From Neodiprion pinetum (taxonomy: Eukaryota > Arthropoda > Insecta > Hymenoptera > Diprionidae): DNA of 64,000 bases. The translations under genes and the position numbers were made by a program. The notes under the pieces were generated by a model that did no database searches, had not been told where the DNA came from, and worked only from the letters and a program-made list of their open reading frames with translations. Where the stretch lies: contig NC_060234.1 in the NCBI RefSeq assembly GCF_021155775.2, positions 13,195,871 through 13,259,870 of the forward strand. The letters are read 5' to 3'. Of this stretch, positions 51,121 through 62,609 are shown one piece after another; the first letter of the stretch is position 1, and every line of letters begins with the position of its first letter.

Positions 51121-53030
51121 TGCCTGAGCCCCCCCCCCCGATTTCAACCATTTGAGGATATGTTATTCTTCATCGAAATCTAAGCGACCCGTATTTTTTT
51201 TTATCCTCGGAAAAACGGTGTAAAAGGGTGAAATCAGCCCCCAAAGTTGGGCATCCTCAGTGGTTGTTTCATAGCTTCGCATACTTCCAGTTGAGATACT
51301 TGAATGAAACCAATTGGAGAATAATTCCTATGACCAATAAAGAATAATGCATTTTGGTCGGTTACGACGGGGTTGAATAGTCGGAAATTATAGGGGTTCA
51401 AAGTTAAAAAATTTTCATAACTATAAAACTATTGTTCAGATTTCAATTAAATTAATTGCATTTGAAACAGGAAAAAAAAGGAGGGGACACGTATTTTTGC
51501 GTTCTTCAAAATAACGTCACTTAGAGGGTGAACTACCCTTATACACGTGCAGCCGAATTCCCATTAGAATCGCACTATTTTGTTTCAATTCGTCTTATTT
51601 AACATTACAAAGCTCTTTCTAAGCTACAATTTAGGAGCTTCTTCGTTTCGATAAATTTCGGTTGTATTTATAACAGCAACTACTCCCACAAATTGCCGAA
51701 CGGTTTCTGGCATAGTTTATTTTACGATCGTGAAATCTTCCGGAGCACGGTATTTTAGTATTTTGTGAGGTTACTGGAATCGATTGCGAGCTTACAATTT
51801 TGGAATCAACATCGCTAATGCTGTAAACATTTAGGACTTTGGTTATTATTTTTTTCCAAAACATTGAATTAAATCGGAAAGTTAACATGAAATGGCTTGT
51901 ATACCATTGACAAAATTAAAATTATCTTGTGACGCAGAAGCATCAAAATAATTACATTTTGTTTCGGCGGAGTTCTAATTTGATCTGTCTGTTGCGACGT
52001 ATCATGCGAGACATATGATAAAAATGAATCAGTTTTTCTGGTTGACTGGCGCGTAAAAACCATAGAGGTAAAAAAATTAAAATAGCTTGTCCCCACCGCT
52101 TTTGCGGCTGTTTAAACTTAGATCTGAATTTCGGGCGGCCAGTCCAATAGATGCAGTCATTATGTGCAGCCGCGCATCAATTGATATTATTGATTCTGAC
52201 CTTGCAATTTTGGAATCATCACATAGTAGATGTCACAAAATTATACAAATATGATATTGTTATATTTATGAAACGATTACAACGAATGAGGAAAATCGGT
52301 TTTTATTTTATTTTATTAATCCGAATACGTAAGTTTAGCTCCAAGTCTATAGTCTAATTCTCTTTCTCTTTTTCCGGTCTGATTTCTTCGCTATCAGTCG
52401 ACCGTCAAGTACACATTATTGTACAGCGATGAATACAAATCTCGACTTACTACGCACCCAACAATATATTGAATTTCAACAATAATTAGTTATTTACTGT
52501 CACATTATTTCCGTATTCGGAGGAATATGCATTACATTACTCATTATAAGTACTGCAGTAATGGTAATCGTCGAAAAAATGATAAAAACATAAGGACTTC
52601 TTGCACCAGGAACAACGATTAATCGCAATATTATCGCATCCTGGAATTTCACAATGTGAGGAACAAGTTTCTCCGAAACCGAAGTCCACAGGACTTTTGA
52701 ATCCTTCTGGCTTCACTTCTGTGTAACTACTTTTAAACCAAGACTACTTGAAAAGTTTGGCATATCGTGGAGATGTTAATTGACTGTGAGTCAGGGATTG
52801 CAATTTAATAATGTTATTTTTCAGATGCAAATTCAGATCATAATTCATCAATAAAACACCGTCAGAGAAATGTCTGACAAAATTATTGTTGAAAAACTTA
52901 TTACTTATCCTATTATGTTCGGTGTACCGCCACACGTCTTTACCATCTATTGCTCCTACTGCGTACTTTCCCACATTTCTTATATTAACATTATAGTCTA
53001 TATCCTGTCTTTCTATCTCCATCCAGCCTC
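51120..53030 (-). mobile_element. Decayed relative of the 3363-7558 transposon
   Basis: At 51155-51850 the sequence is a direct, diverged copy of 57715-58340 (shared blocks TTATTCTTCATCGAAATC, AAAGTTGGGCATCC and AATAATGCATTTTG). Both share the GGTGAAA-rich terminal block of the 3363-7558 element. A transposase C-terminal relic lies at 52560-53022. No target duplication was found. Confidence 0.55.
52560..53022 (-). pseudogene. DDE transposase C-terminal relic
   Basis: The minus strand reads FVRHFSDGVLLMNYDLNLHL then NNIIKLQSLTHSQLTSPRY and stops at 52744. The similarity continues past the stop as SWFKSSYTEVKPEGFKSPVD and a finger, CEIPGCDNIA...CSWCKKSLCFYHFF. The same blocks occur at 3947-4190 and 58850-59104. 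The catalytic residues are upstream and not recovered. Confidence 0.65.
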
Positions 53031-53039
53031 ACGCCACTC

Positions 53040-53900
53040 ACTATCACTCCTGGTCTTTTATTTATTTTCAATTATGCACAATAAACCATTTAATCAGTAC
53101 CCTACTGACGTCCTCATCGAATCCAAACTATATCCGATTATAACCACCCTTCAGATATATCCGTACTTTAAGCGGGAAAGAACCCAAATAATATGAACTG
53201 TCCATAATGGACATAACATCTGTAACACTTTCACATTTCCAATTTTCCAACAGTAGATAACACTGTTTCTAAACGTGCAGTACGAACTTTTATTTGTCAA
53301 TATTATAACAACTCATTTAGAAATACTCTAATCTCTTATTAATGTAGGAATACTTATTATACTACTTCGATTCTCCGTAATTTCGTACATTTTATTATGA
53401 TGATAAATAAATAATAAAGCAAACATTGATATTAAAATGTTTGTCCGAGCACCCTGGCCTGTATACGATAGGTACGTAGATAAAGTTACATTACCCGACT
53501 AGAAACAGCCCCACTAAACTCACAGCGAGTCATTTTCCGTTGATTAAATGGCAATTAGCCACCTTGTTAACACCGTATTACTATGGTGTATATTACTCGC
53601 TCATTTCCAGCTTAAACTTAATTCTCGGCGCAAGGAACGCAGGACTCGAATTCCCCAATTAACTGCGATAATATTTTCATTCCTCCACTGTAGACAAGTC
53701 TTCTACGTGTTTACCAATTTAAAGTCAATTCAAATTATCAAATTTATATGCACAAAGCACAACTAACTTTTTCACATTTCAAATTCATAAATATTGGTTA
53801 CTACATTTAAAGTGGCTCAGTTTTTTTTCGGATTTCACGCACATCGAGGGACTATGACAAGTTAGATTCTTATTGCAGCAAACCACAAATCGAGTCGAAA
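53040..53900. other. Gene-free stretch
   Basis: No supported gene; AT-rich, possibly intron or spacer of the unknown gene at 53909-54074. Confidence 0.4.
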
Positions 53901-53908
53901 ATACTTAC

Positions 53909-54074
53909 GAGGAAAATACCCGAGGTGAATCTTATCGATTTTCTTCATTTCGTAATACGTGTAGTAGAGGAAGCCTGGACAGAACGGATTCTGAACACAT
54001 GTGATGAGACTTATAGATACACTCGTCATTGTCGGCAAAAAAGTAAGTACCAAAGCTAGTCCAATGGAATTAGT
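53909..54074 (-). CDS. Putative internal exon of an unknown membrane-protein gene
   Basis: A pyrimidine-rich acceptor (GGTTTTTTTAG) ends at 54075, and a perfect GTAAGT donor lies at 53903-53908. The 166-nt segment between is open and encodes NSIGLALVLTFLPTMTSVSI, a likely membrane helix, then QNPFCPGFLYYTYYEMKKID and KIHLGYFP. I do not recognise the family, and no adjoining exons were found. The combination of splice signals, an open frame and transmembrane-like composition in otherwise AT-rich DNA makes a real host exon plausible but unproven. Confidence 0.35.
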
Positions 54075-54079
54075 CTAAA

Positions 54080-56800
54080 AAAACCTGTAGCGTGGATGTA
54101 ATCCTTAACAGCGAGATTATTATTCGAATCGTTTCCAAATAACATGAACAATCCCCGTCGTATGTTTGTAATGATTTTCCAGTAACGAATTTTTGCAATA
54201 AACGAAAATCATCATATAAACAGTTACCATGCATAAGTTGTTAACTTAACTATTTCATATGATACTTTGAGCTTTACAATTTACGTTGAAAAAATTGCAG
54301 TCGTATGAAAGTCTTTATTCACTTGCATTGTTTAATGTAAACTAACGTACCCGTGCATGAACTGTTGATAATGTTATTTGGAAGCTATTCCAACAGTATT
54401 TTCACTCTTAGGGTGTACATCCATCTTGATTCCTAATTCCACTATTCGATCACGTTATTCTGCGATAAACTTTAGATATCCATCAGCTTTGCCCGTATCC
54501 ACTTTGACCCGTACCCTCATTTTGAAACAAGTCACCCTGAGTGACAATTCGGAAAAAGAAACAATAATATTCGACTACCTGTAAAAAGGGTAATCATAAG
54601 TACTTTTGATTAAGAACTAATAATTCTGGTTGATAAGTAATAATCATGAATAATTCAGACACATACATTGAAGAAAATCGCAAGAAAGCATGAAAAAAGT
54701 TAAGTTTACTCCTCGTACACGAGTGTTTACTCAGAGCAACTGAGAGGCATTTTCGCGGCATTTGCTTGACCACCAACTTTCTAAAAAAATAAAAAATTAT
54801 ATTTGAATATACAATTAGCGACGAGAAATAAGCATTATTCACTTTGCCTGGGCAATTTGTTTTACTCAGGCTTCTCCTTCAGGGTAATAATCATCCCTGA
54901 TGTGGACCCCCAAATATCGGTGTCTTAAGATTTTTCTATAATAACCTAAAATTTTTTGATATAACCAATTGAAATCTATTCACTATTAACAAAAGATAAT
55001 ATGTGTAGTGCTTTCACAATCAGTGGCTGCATCCCTTATTTCCTGTGGGTCCAGTTTAGGAGTGCTTTTTTTAATACATTTTTTATACACTATCATTTAT
55101 AAATACATCACAATATGGAGAAAATCAGTATTGTACACCTGAGGTAACTTTCTTGTCAGTGCAAACCAGGCATACGACAGTTTGCTAAGAGCTAATGGCC
55201 ATTCGATAAATTTATGAAATGATGTTGCTCTATGTGTCGATATAAGGACTAATCAGGAAGCAATTCTTCGATTTATTACTACTTACACGTGAAATATTGA
55301 ATAAATTTTCTGTTTCTTTATAAATAGGCGTGATTGAGAATTTAATTGATGATGAGTGATGTTCCAGCTTCGCTGGATCGATTTTATTCATTTCTTTTTT
55401 TTTTATGAATTTAAGAATTAGAGTCATATAGATTAAACTTAGACACTTTTCATGTTGGAAATGATCTGTATTCGGATTTCAATTGGTTATGCACGCGTCT
55501 GTAAGTCTTGAAAAAGTCCACAATAAACGCAGCTATTTGAATTTTCTACACGCTTTCAATTAAAAAAACGCTATTGCGAGAAAATCAATTACAATGCAAC
55601 GGATGTATAAGTGAATGATGAAAACACAGTGAGGGATATTGAATAAGAAAATTCAACGTGTATTCACCTTGGGATGATTAAAGAAACATCAGGCAAATTA
55701 CTTGAAATTACCCTCTGAGGTTCGAAAGGGCCAATCAGAATGGAATCGATATGACTTAGTGCACGCGTTTCGTTTTAATGTGCTCATACCAAGGTGAACT
55801 GTACATCATACAAACGAGCGATGAGATGCAAAATCAAACTATCTCTGAATCGATGAAAAACACATGTTTCAAAACGTACTTCAGCTGCAGAGTAGTTGTA
55901 CTCTCAAGCAACTATAAGTATATTTGAGAGTTTTCGATCCCTTTGAATCTCTTGTAAATTAACCATTACACACAATCACTCATTGTGAGGTTCTTAACAT
56001 TGAGAATTTCTAGAGACGTTCGAATCATCTCAAACGCACCAAAAACCATCATGTTTCACATTGTGAAATATACCAGCTTATTTTGTGAAAATGTTGCATG
56101 GGCATTTAAACATAGGTTGAGTTCACCTACATTTCATATGCACTTCAGGCTATAGGTATTTCAGCAGAATCCACCTGTCTTCGGCAACCGAAAATGTATA
56201 TTATACCACAAAATCATGTTTTCTTCGCTTTCGGTGCGTCTAGACAGATACTAGAGTACTATTTTAAGCCTTCTTTGGACTCCTAGGACTTGAAAGTAAA
56301 CGATCCTTTTTTTTCATATTCTCGTTCTCGTTACTTATCTTCTTATTATTCTCATTCCGCTCCTTCCTTTCCTCTCCTTCTTCTTTTTGTTCCTGGAGGA
56401 GGGGCTCCCCCAACTCCTCACAAAGGGCTCTGCCTCTTTGCCCCGCCGAGGGGTTTTGCACCCCCCGGACCCCCAGCTCTACTAACAGGCACCTTTCGTT
56501 ACAACGCAGTTTCCGCGTGTACTGCAGCTTTCTAATGCGAAGCTCGGAAAACATGGTGTATTATATAAAATATCGTCATGTACAAGTAAATGTAAAAGTT
56601 GCAGTTTTTCCATCAAGGGAAAATATATCTCTATATAAAAAACATGTATCAGAATGTTGGCTTTAATGTAAGAGTATGAAAAGTTGCGAAAGTCAACATT
56701 AACAAATTACAAATACTGTGCATGAGTCGATGTGTCAAATCTTTGTGATAAATTAGATCTTGAAAAGAAAGGCGACAAGAGAAACATTCTCTAAATAAAA
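54080..56800. other. Gene-free stretch, probable host spacer or intron
   Basis: No gene is recognised. A GC-richer patch at 56390-56480 (CCCCGCCGAGGGGTTTTGC) has no supported identity. Confidence 0.4.
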
Positions 56801-56814
56801 TATTCAATTAACCA

Positions 56815-57217
56815 TGTAATGACCTGAAGGTCGTTTATTCCCGAGCGGTAAGGAATGGACTTCGCTTTGACGTTCTAGGACAACCGGAGGTTAGGTTGAG
56901 GGTTGAATAATTTTACGTATGTTTAGAATATCAATAATATATTTATTCTGAGGAAATTGGTGGAACAGTGAAGACAAAGAATGCAGTTCAGAGGGTAGGT
57001 GAGTAGTGTCCTAGGACGAGCCGAATGAAGCTTCGGTGAGTGCAGAGAGCAAAGAGCAGAATCAGGGTTCTGAGAATGGAAGGTGAAATGGAGAGTCTAC
57101 TAGATAGGAGAGAGAAGAATGAGTCATGAGTGAGAACACAAACTGAGCACGTAAAAACTGTATATTTCATTTTTGTTTATGGCTGTATATTTATATTGAA
57201 GCGAAAAGTCCGTTACA
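56815..57217 (-). mobile_element. Solo LTR related to the errantivirus-like LTR
   Basis: Read on the minus strand it begins TGTAACGGAC and ends AGGTCATTACA. It shares GGTTGTCC, AGCGAAGT and ATTCCTTACCGCTCGGGAATAAACGAC in the same order with the LTR at 8219-8675. No internal region adjoins it. The flanks (AACCA / ATCGG) do not show a clear target duplication, so the exact ends are uncertain. Confidence 0.6.
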
Positions 57218-57219
57218 AT

Positions 57220-57690
57220 CGGAAGAAATTTTTCATCTGGTATTGTTGGTAACGGAGTAATAACAAAATGTCAATTTGGGTAAATTTTACTATAAATTAT
57301 GTATGGTAAATTTTATTCGAATCGAGGGTTTATTTTGAGGATTCAAATCGCCTTCAATTATTTCGAGAGTCTTTAGCTAATATTTACTTGTTTTTAGAAA
57401 AGAAAAATTGAATCAAACAAAACTTGTATCGATGTAAATTTAGTAGATTCTAGGACATTTTACTTAAATCAAATGAATTATTAATCAATTGAGACAAGTT
57501 AGTTAGAATAAATGGATACATTTAATTAATTATTTGCATAACAGCAACTTTTTTCCGATACATAATATCGTTATCGCATTAACTGTCGACAAAGCTTTTC
57601 ATCATAGTATTACTTATTGTTAGTTTACAGAAAGTTTTTCCATGCCTGTACACGGTGCACCTGCAACTGATGAGGAATGATATCGAGCTG
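57220..57690. other. Gene-free stretch
   Basis: No feature is seen. Confidence 0.4.
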
Positions 57691-59130
57691 TCCCTCAGAT
57701 TTCATTAATTTTCGGATATATTATTCTTCATTGAAATCCAAGCGAGAGGTATTTTTTTATTGGCGGAAAAACGGTTTAAACGGGTGAAATCAACTCCCAA
57801 AGTTGGGCATCCCCAGTGGTAGTTTCGCAGTTTCGCATGGTTTTAGTTGAGATATTTGAATGAAACTATTTGGAACATGATTCTCATGGCGAATAATGAA
57901 AAATGCATTTTGTGCGATCACAATGAGATTAAATGGTCGAAAATTGGAAGGGTTGAAAGTTACAAATTATTTATAAAGAAAATACTATTGTTCATATTTA
58001 AATGCGATTAATTGCATTTCAAAGAGCAGAAACAAGTAAGGGATACCTGTTTTTGCATTTTTCGAAATAATGTCACATTGAATTGGTATTATTTTGCTTC
58101 AGTTTATCTTACTTAATATTACAAAACTTTTTCTAAGCAACAATTGAGGAGCTTATTCGTTCAGATAACATTTTGTTGCGTTAATGATAAAAACCACCCG
58201 CCCAAATTTGCGACCGCCTTCATGCAGAGTTGATTTTGCGACCGCGTAATCTTGCGGAGCTCGGTATTTCAAGGATTTGTGAGATTACTGGACCAAATTC
58301 TGACCGTGCAATTTTGAAATCCAACATGGTTAATGCTGTAAGTATCGAAGGAGAAAAGAAGGTGGAGTGTTTAGTGTAGTCAGTTGCTTCTACGATACAC
58401 AGTTTCACAATTCAGCCAACTTTGTCAGCTGAAAGAAAACTTCTTTCCCCACTTTTTTGGTTCTCAAAGAACCAAGTAGTGTGTTTGGTCCAATTGCGCA
58501 ACAGACATTATTTCCTCCAGATAATGTGTACGCAGGAGTATCAAAGTCTGGTAAACTTACTTTAGGAAAAAACGATTTATAGATTTCATGATTATTCACT
58601 TATGGGAATGAAAAAGTTATATGTACAGAAATATGGTATTATAATATTTCAGAATATTTTAAAACTTGGTTGCAGCATGTTTTTGTCCCCAACGTTGATT
58701 CAAAAAGTGTGCTATTGATTGATTCATGGAGTGGCCACTGCCCTGCAGCTGTACATGACACACACCTCCGAATAAAGACGATACGTTGAAAATTGTACCT
58801 AAAAGAACCGAAAAGATTCAACCCCTGACGATTACGGTTTTAGGGTGTGGAAAAATTTCATCTATCCTTTCTCCGACAGTGTTTTAACAACGAATTATGA
58901 TCTGAATTTGCATTTGAGGAATAATATTCTCAAATTACAATCTCTGACTTACAATCAATCATCATCTCCACGGTATATGAATCTTTTGAAGTATTTTTGG
59001 TTCAAGAGTGATTACACAGAAGTCAAGCCAGATAGATTTAAAAATTCTGCGATTTCACTTTCGGAGGAACTTGTTCATCACATTGTCGTTATTCAACTGT
59101 CTTAAACTTGTACTGACGCTCAAGTCATTG
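57690..59130 (+). mobile_element. Decayed third copy of the 3363-7558 transposon family
   Basis: A terminal-repeat-like block (57715-58340, shared with 51155-51850) is followed by a plus-strand transposase relic (58390-59104). The opposite terminal repeat is not evident. Confidence 0.55.
58390..59104 (+). pseudogene. DDE transposase relic of the same family
   Basis: Plus-strand blocks are PTLSAERKLLSPLF (58410), FGPIAQQTLFPPDN (58478), VSKSGKLTL (58535), DSKSVLLIDSWSGHCP (about 58690-58745) and IQPL (about 58818). DYGFRVWKNFIYPFSDSVL lies at 58830-58880, and YDLNLHLRNNILKLQSLTYN runs to 59104. The C-terminal finger is lost after ALS-EELVHHIV. Several frameshifts separate the blocks. This copy gives the clearest view of the middle of the protein, because the copy at 3363-7558 is split there. 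Confidence 0.65.
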
Positions 59131-59157
59131 TGAAACAGACTGCACTTCCTCCCGTGG

Positions 59158-59688
59158 GTGCATAAATGCAGGACCAAAACGCGCGGCGATATGTGGATAC
59201 CGCCATCATACATCATGGCTAAGTTCAGATTCTCATTTCAACGCGAAAACGAGGGTTCCGTTAATGATTTCTTTATGATAGACGGTAAAGATCGAGGCGA
59301 TGATCATAGCACTGTGGATTTAGAAGGTCAAAAAACGGCTCATAACCTTACAGACGACGTTACTTCCAGTACTAGTCGCGTACTACAATTCCAAGTAGTA
59401 GGAATTGCCAAAAAAGGAAAAAAAGCAACGCAAACGAACCCAATCCGTCACCCTTCAGAGTCGACTTCGCCGTCTCACTGTATCAGCTACGCTCACTCCT
59501 CGCTCAGGCAGCGACGCTCAACGTACTCTACACGTAAGCCGAAACAGGCTTCGCTCCAGCCGAAAATTTCAAATTGCAATAGGAAGTTAAGAACCATTTT
59601 TCTTTGTGACGGATCGAGTCGTGCAGATAGAGATCAGCACTTCCAGTATATTCAATGGTATACCAAAATACAGCTCTTGACCAATTAA
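59158..59688 (+). CDS. Unrecognised ORF (176 codons)
   Basis: The frame is open from ATG 59158, with a Lys/Arg/Ser/Thr-rich second half (RQRRSTYSTRKPKQ) and no recognised domain. It directly follows a dead transposon. It may be chance or a transposon fragment; there is no promoter or splice evidence. Confidence 0.2.
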   Translation: MHKCRTKTRGDMWIPPSYIMAKFRFSFQRENEGSVNDFFMIDGKDRGDDHSTVDLEGQKTAHNLTDDVTSSTSRVLQFQVVGIAKKGKKATQTNPIRHPSESTSPSHCISYAHSSLRQRRSTYSTRKPKQASLQPKISNCNRKLRTIFLCDGSSRADRDQHFQYIQWYTKIQLLTN

Positions 59689-59699
59689 TAAATTTTTAT

Positions 59700-62140
59700 C
59701 AATTATTTTCTCTGTTCTTGTCAATTTGACTCGTTATCAACAGGAGAACTTAACCCTCCAATAAATTTTTCATCTCAACTGACGTGTCGATTTGAAAAAA
59801 ATTCGTTTTCAAATAGGAAACACGTTTCATTACGCACGCATGCGTCTTTTTTCTTTTATACCTGTCAGGTGTGCGAAAAAGCAAGCACTTAGCGAGTTTC
59901 GTACAGCCAGAAAACGATACCCCTTGTTAATTGTATTGTGTGATATTCGTAAATTGATTATTTATCATATTATTATCATGAATGTATTATCTTGATCAGT
60001 TTGTTCAACCGACTTTTTCCTAAAAAGTCATTCAAACAGATTTTCGTGTTTTTCGATAGTCAATTAAATATTGCGATTTGTTGATCATACATTTTGATAT
60101 CGATTTAATATTTTGACATTTAATACTTAACGACTCCAGCATGATAAAAAAAAAAATTTCTGTGAATTTATGGAAAACAGTTTTCAGAATGAAGTGAGCC
60201 AGCGTAGAATGTAATCGACTGAATGGACCTTATTTTTATCGAGTTTCAAGCTGGTTAAAACGTAGCATTGATATTTAAACTTTTGTTTTTAATTTCATTG
60301 TTTTCTATTCTCGTAGTTTCAAAGAAGTCTCTATAGTTCACGAATATATTACTTTGATAAATACTTAATGTACGATGATCTGGTATTGAAATTAATTGTT
60401 TTTAAAATCAATTTTTAGTGAACCAACCTCCTTAACAAAGATTCTTGACGATACGTTTTACGACCTCTGAAATTTCCAGTTATAACATGGTTGGAGTAAA
60501 TACTACTGCATCCTTGGCAGGCCATGATCGATTCGGAAGAAATTTACATACAAACAATGACATATTTTGTGGAGATATGCCACCAACCTTTTTAATCTCC
60601 TGTAAGTTTCGGTTGCAAGATGGTGACCACATAAACTGTTGAATGATTTGATAATTTTTAGAATCTCTTGTTAGTTGGCACCGAGTTCATGGATATTACG
60701 CGCCTTTTCACTGGCAATTTTCATCCGTCTACATCCATTATTAAAAAAGATATTTTTCAGCCGATTCGACAGGTATCAATAAAATAGCATAAGCCTTCTA
60801 AAACTTTTGCTAACTTCAATTTTTGCTTTACCCTCTATCAATTTCACTAAAATCAACAACTTTAATAATCCTCAATGCAACCGCGGTCCTTGCCAAAAAA
60901 AAAAAAAAAATTTCTTCATCCTACTAGTCGTATAGCGAAGGTTCCTAAAAAATCCATCATTTTTCCATCTCATACAATTCCTTTAGTACATGAAACTACG
61001 AATATCAAATCTTAATTAGATAACTAGAAGAATAGCAAACAATATTGACTATGATTGACTTCTATATTAAATCCTCGAAAGTAATAACCATTTCGTTTGA
61101 ATTTTTTTTTTTTACACATGTCAAACTACAGTGAATTGTGCCGATGAATGCCGTCGTTTACTTCGAAATTTTCAATAAATACGACGAAGATGTTCATTTT
61201 AAAACGAAAGCATACGCCCCTTCGAGAAGACTGCTTTTTTGTTGATATTTGAACTTTCGAGTGCGTTTCTAATTTTTTAATAAATCTGTAATACTTTCAT
61301 TAAAAGGTCGATCATTTCTCACATATATAATCGAATTTCACAGTTGTCCTACTCTGAATACTATTTCTACTTATTTCTCTAATTCAATGAGACCTTTGCA
61401 ATATACGTACGGATATCCATTTCAGTTAAACATAAGAGATTGTGGGATTTTGAAATAACTATCTACGTACATGTACATATATTCATATGAAAATACGTAT
61501 AGATGATTCACTTTGCATTGATGAAAAATTTAAATAGCACTTAGTAGGAATTCTTCGAAATAATGGACTGGCACTGACATGGCTATGAAAGACTGATTGG
61601 ATTAAACTTCCATCAAAAAATACCACCATGGACGAACGCTATCGTGCAACGGACAGGCTTCCCGTAAAATAATTCAATAACAGCGACTGAGTAGTCTTCC
61701 ATAACCTTACTCAAAGGTACCGACAATTCACCAACACTACGGAAACTATTTCACTGTATACACAAACACTCAACTTTTCTCGTCGTTTCACAGATCTGCC
61801 GTTACGTCGATAAAATAAAATCATTTATTCACTTTACATCTCTCGGGATCAGAGGTTTTTTAAAGAAACATTTTTTACAGTGACACGTCATTTATAAATT
61901 GACTATTCTATAACCGGCGAAGAAAGCAGTGGGATATTCTTAACCGGTGGCGCCCAAATTTGTCCAATAAAACGCTAAAACGTTTCCCGATAACATGAAA
62001 AGTTGTCAATATTACAAAACAATTGAAAAGTTAACGACTACGCTGTGGTAAAGCGTACACTTTAACTTTGACGTAAACAAAAGTAAGGGACTAGATATCA
62101 GTATCTAAAACCTGCAAACGTTCGTTATGCGGATAGAAAA
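59700..62140. other. Gene-free AT-rich stretch, probably DAT intron
   Basis: It follows (on the minus strand) the donor site of the DAT exon at 62149. I looked for the next SLC6 exon and did not find it; no transposon is recognised either. Confidence 0.4.
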
Positions 62141-62148
62141 AAACTCAC

Positions 62149-62324
62149 CACCGCCATTCTTATAGCATAAGTACGGAAACCTCCAGACGTTGGCCAGGTC
62201 AACCGCAAAGCCGATGACGGATAGTAGGAAGTCAACTTTTCCGGACCAGGTTTCTCTGCGTTCGATGTCGACATCCCCCAAAGTAGGGGATTTCATTATC
62301 CTGGACGCCATAGTGTCGCGCTTG
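62149..62324 (-). CDS. DAT: Dopamine transporter (SLC6) first coding exon
   Basis: The ATG at 62311 opens a frame with RRETWSGKVDFLLSVIGF, then AVDLANVWRFPYLCYKNGGG, which is transmembrane helix 1 of Na+/Cl- dependent neurotransmitter transporters. The Asp in FAVDLANVW is the residue specific to monoamine transporters (amino-acid and GABA carriers have Gly), and the full string matches insect DAT better than SERT. The exon begins after a pyrimidine-rich TTTTTCAACTCCTTAG acceptor (62325) and ends at G|GTGAGT (donor 62143-62148). It would take dopamine back into neurons across the plasma membrane. Later exons are outside the window or not recognised. Confidence 0.88.
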
Positions 62325-62441
62325 CTAAGGAGTTGAAAAACAAAATAGAACTGTCTGTTCCGAGGAACACCACATTATGTTAATCTTTCAACGGTATGCT
62401 AATAATAATTCGCTTGATATGTAATGGGGTGTCAATTTTAC

Positions 62442-62600
62442 AAGGCCTTCAGGTACGCTGATATCAGAGGGTATCGTTAGTGTGGAGCTGACGCGTAGGT
62501 TATCGATGGCCCTCGACATCACACTCGACCCTAACAAGCCCATTGTACTTCGACGTCGGCGAGAATCGGCGATGACCGGTCTATCCGATTTATACAAATT
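62442..62600 (-). promoter_or_regulatory. Possible DAT promoter and 5' untranslated exon
   Basis: On the minus strand TATAAAT (62588-62594) precedes a TCATC initiator-like site by about 25-30 bp. A possible donor GTAAAA lies at 62436-62441 and the acceptor of the DAT coding exon at 62325. The open frame across this exon would not stay in phase with the transporter frame after splicing, so it is more likely untranslated. Confidence 0.3.
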
Positions 62601-62609
62601 CAAGTACTT

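Noticed and set aside
56815..57217. Target-site duplication for the solo LTR
   Set aside because: The 5 bases on either side (AACCA and ATCGG) do not match.
62388..62603. Coding first exon of DAT
   Set aside because: Splicing at the only nearby donor would put the transporter exon in the wrong phase; more likely untranslated.
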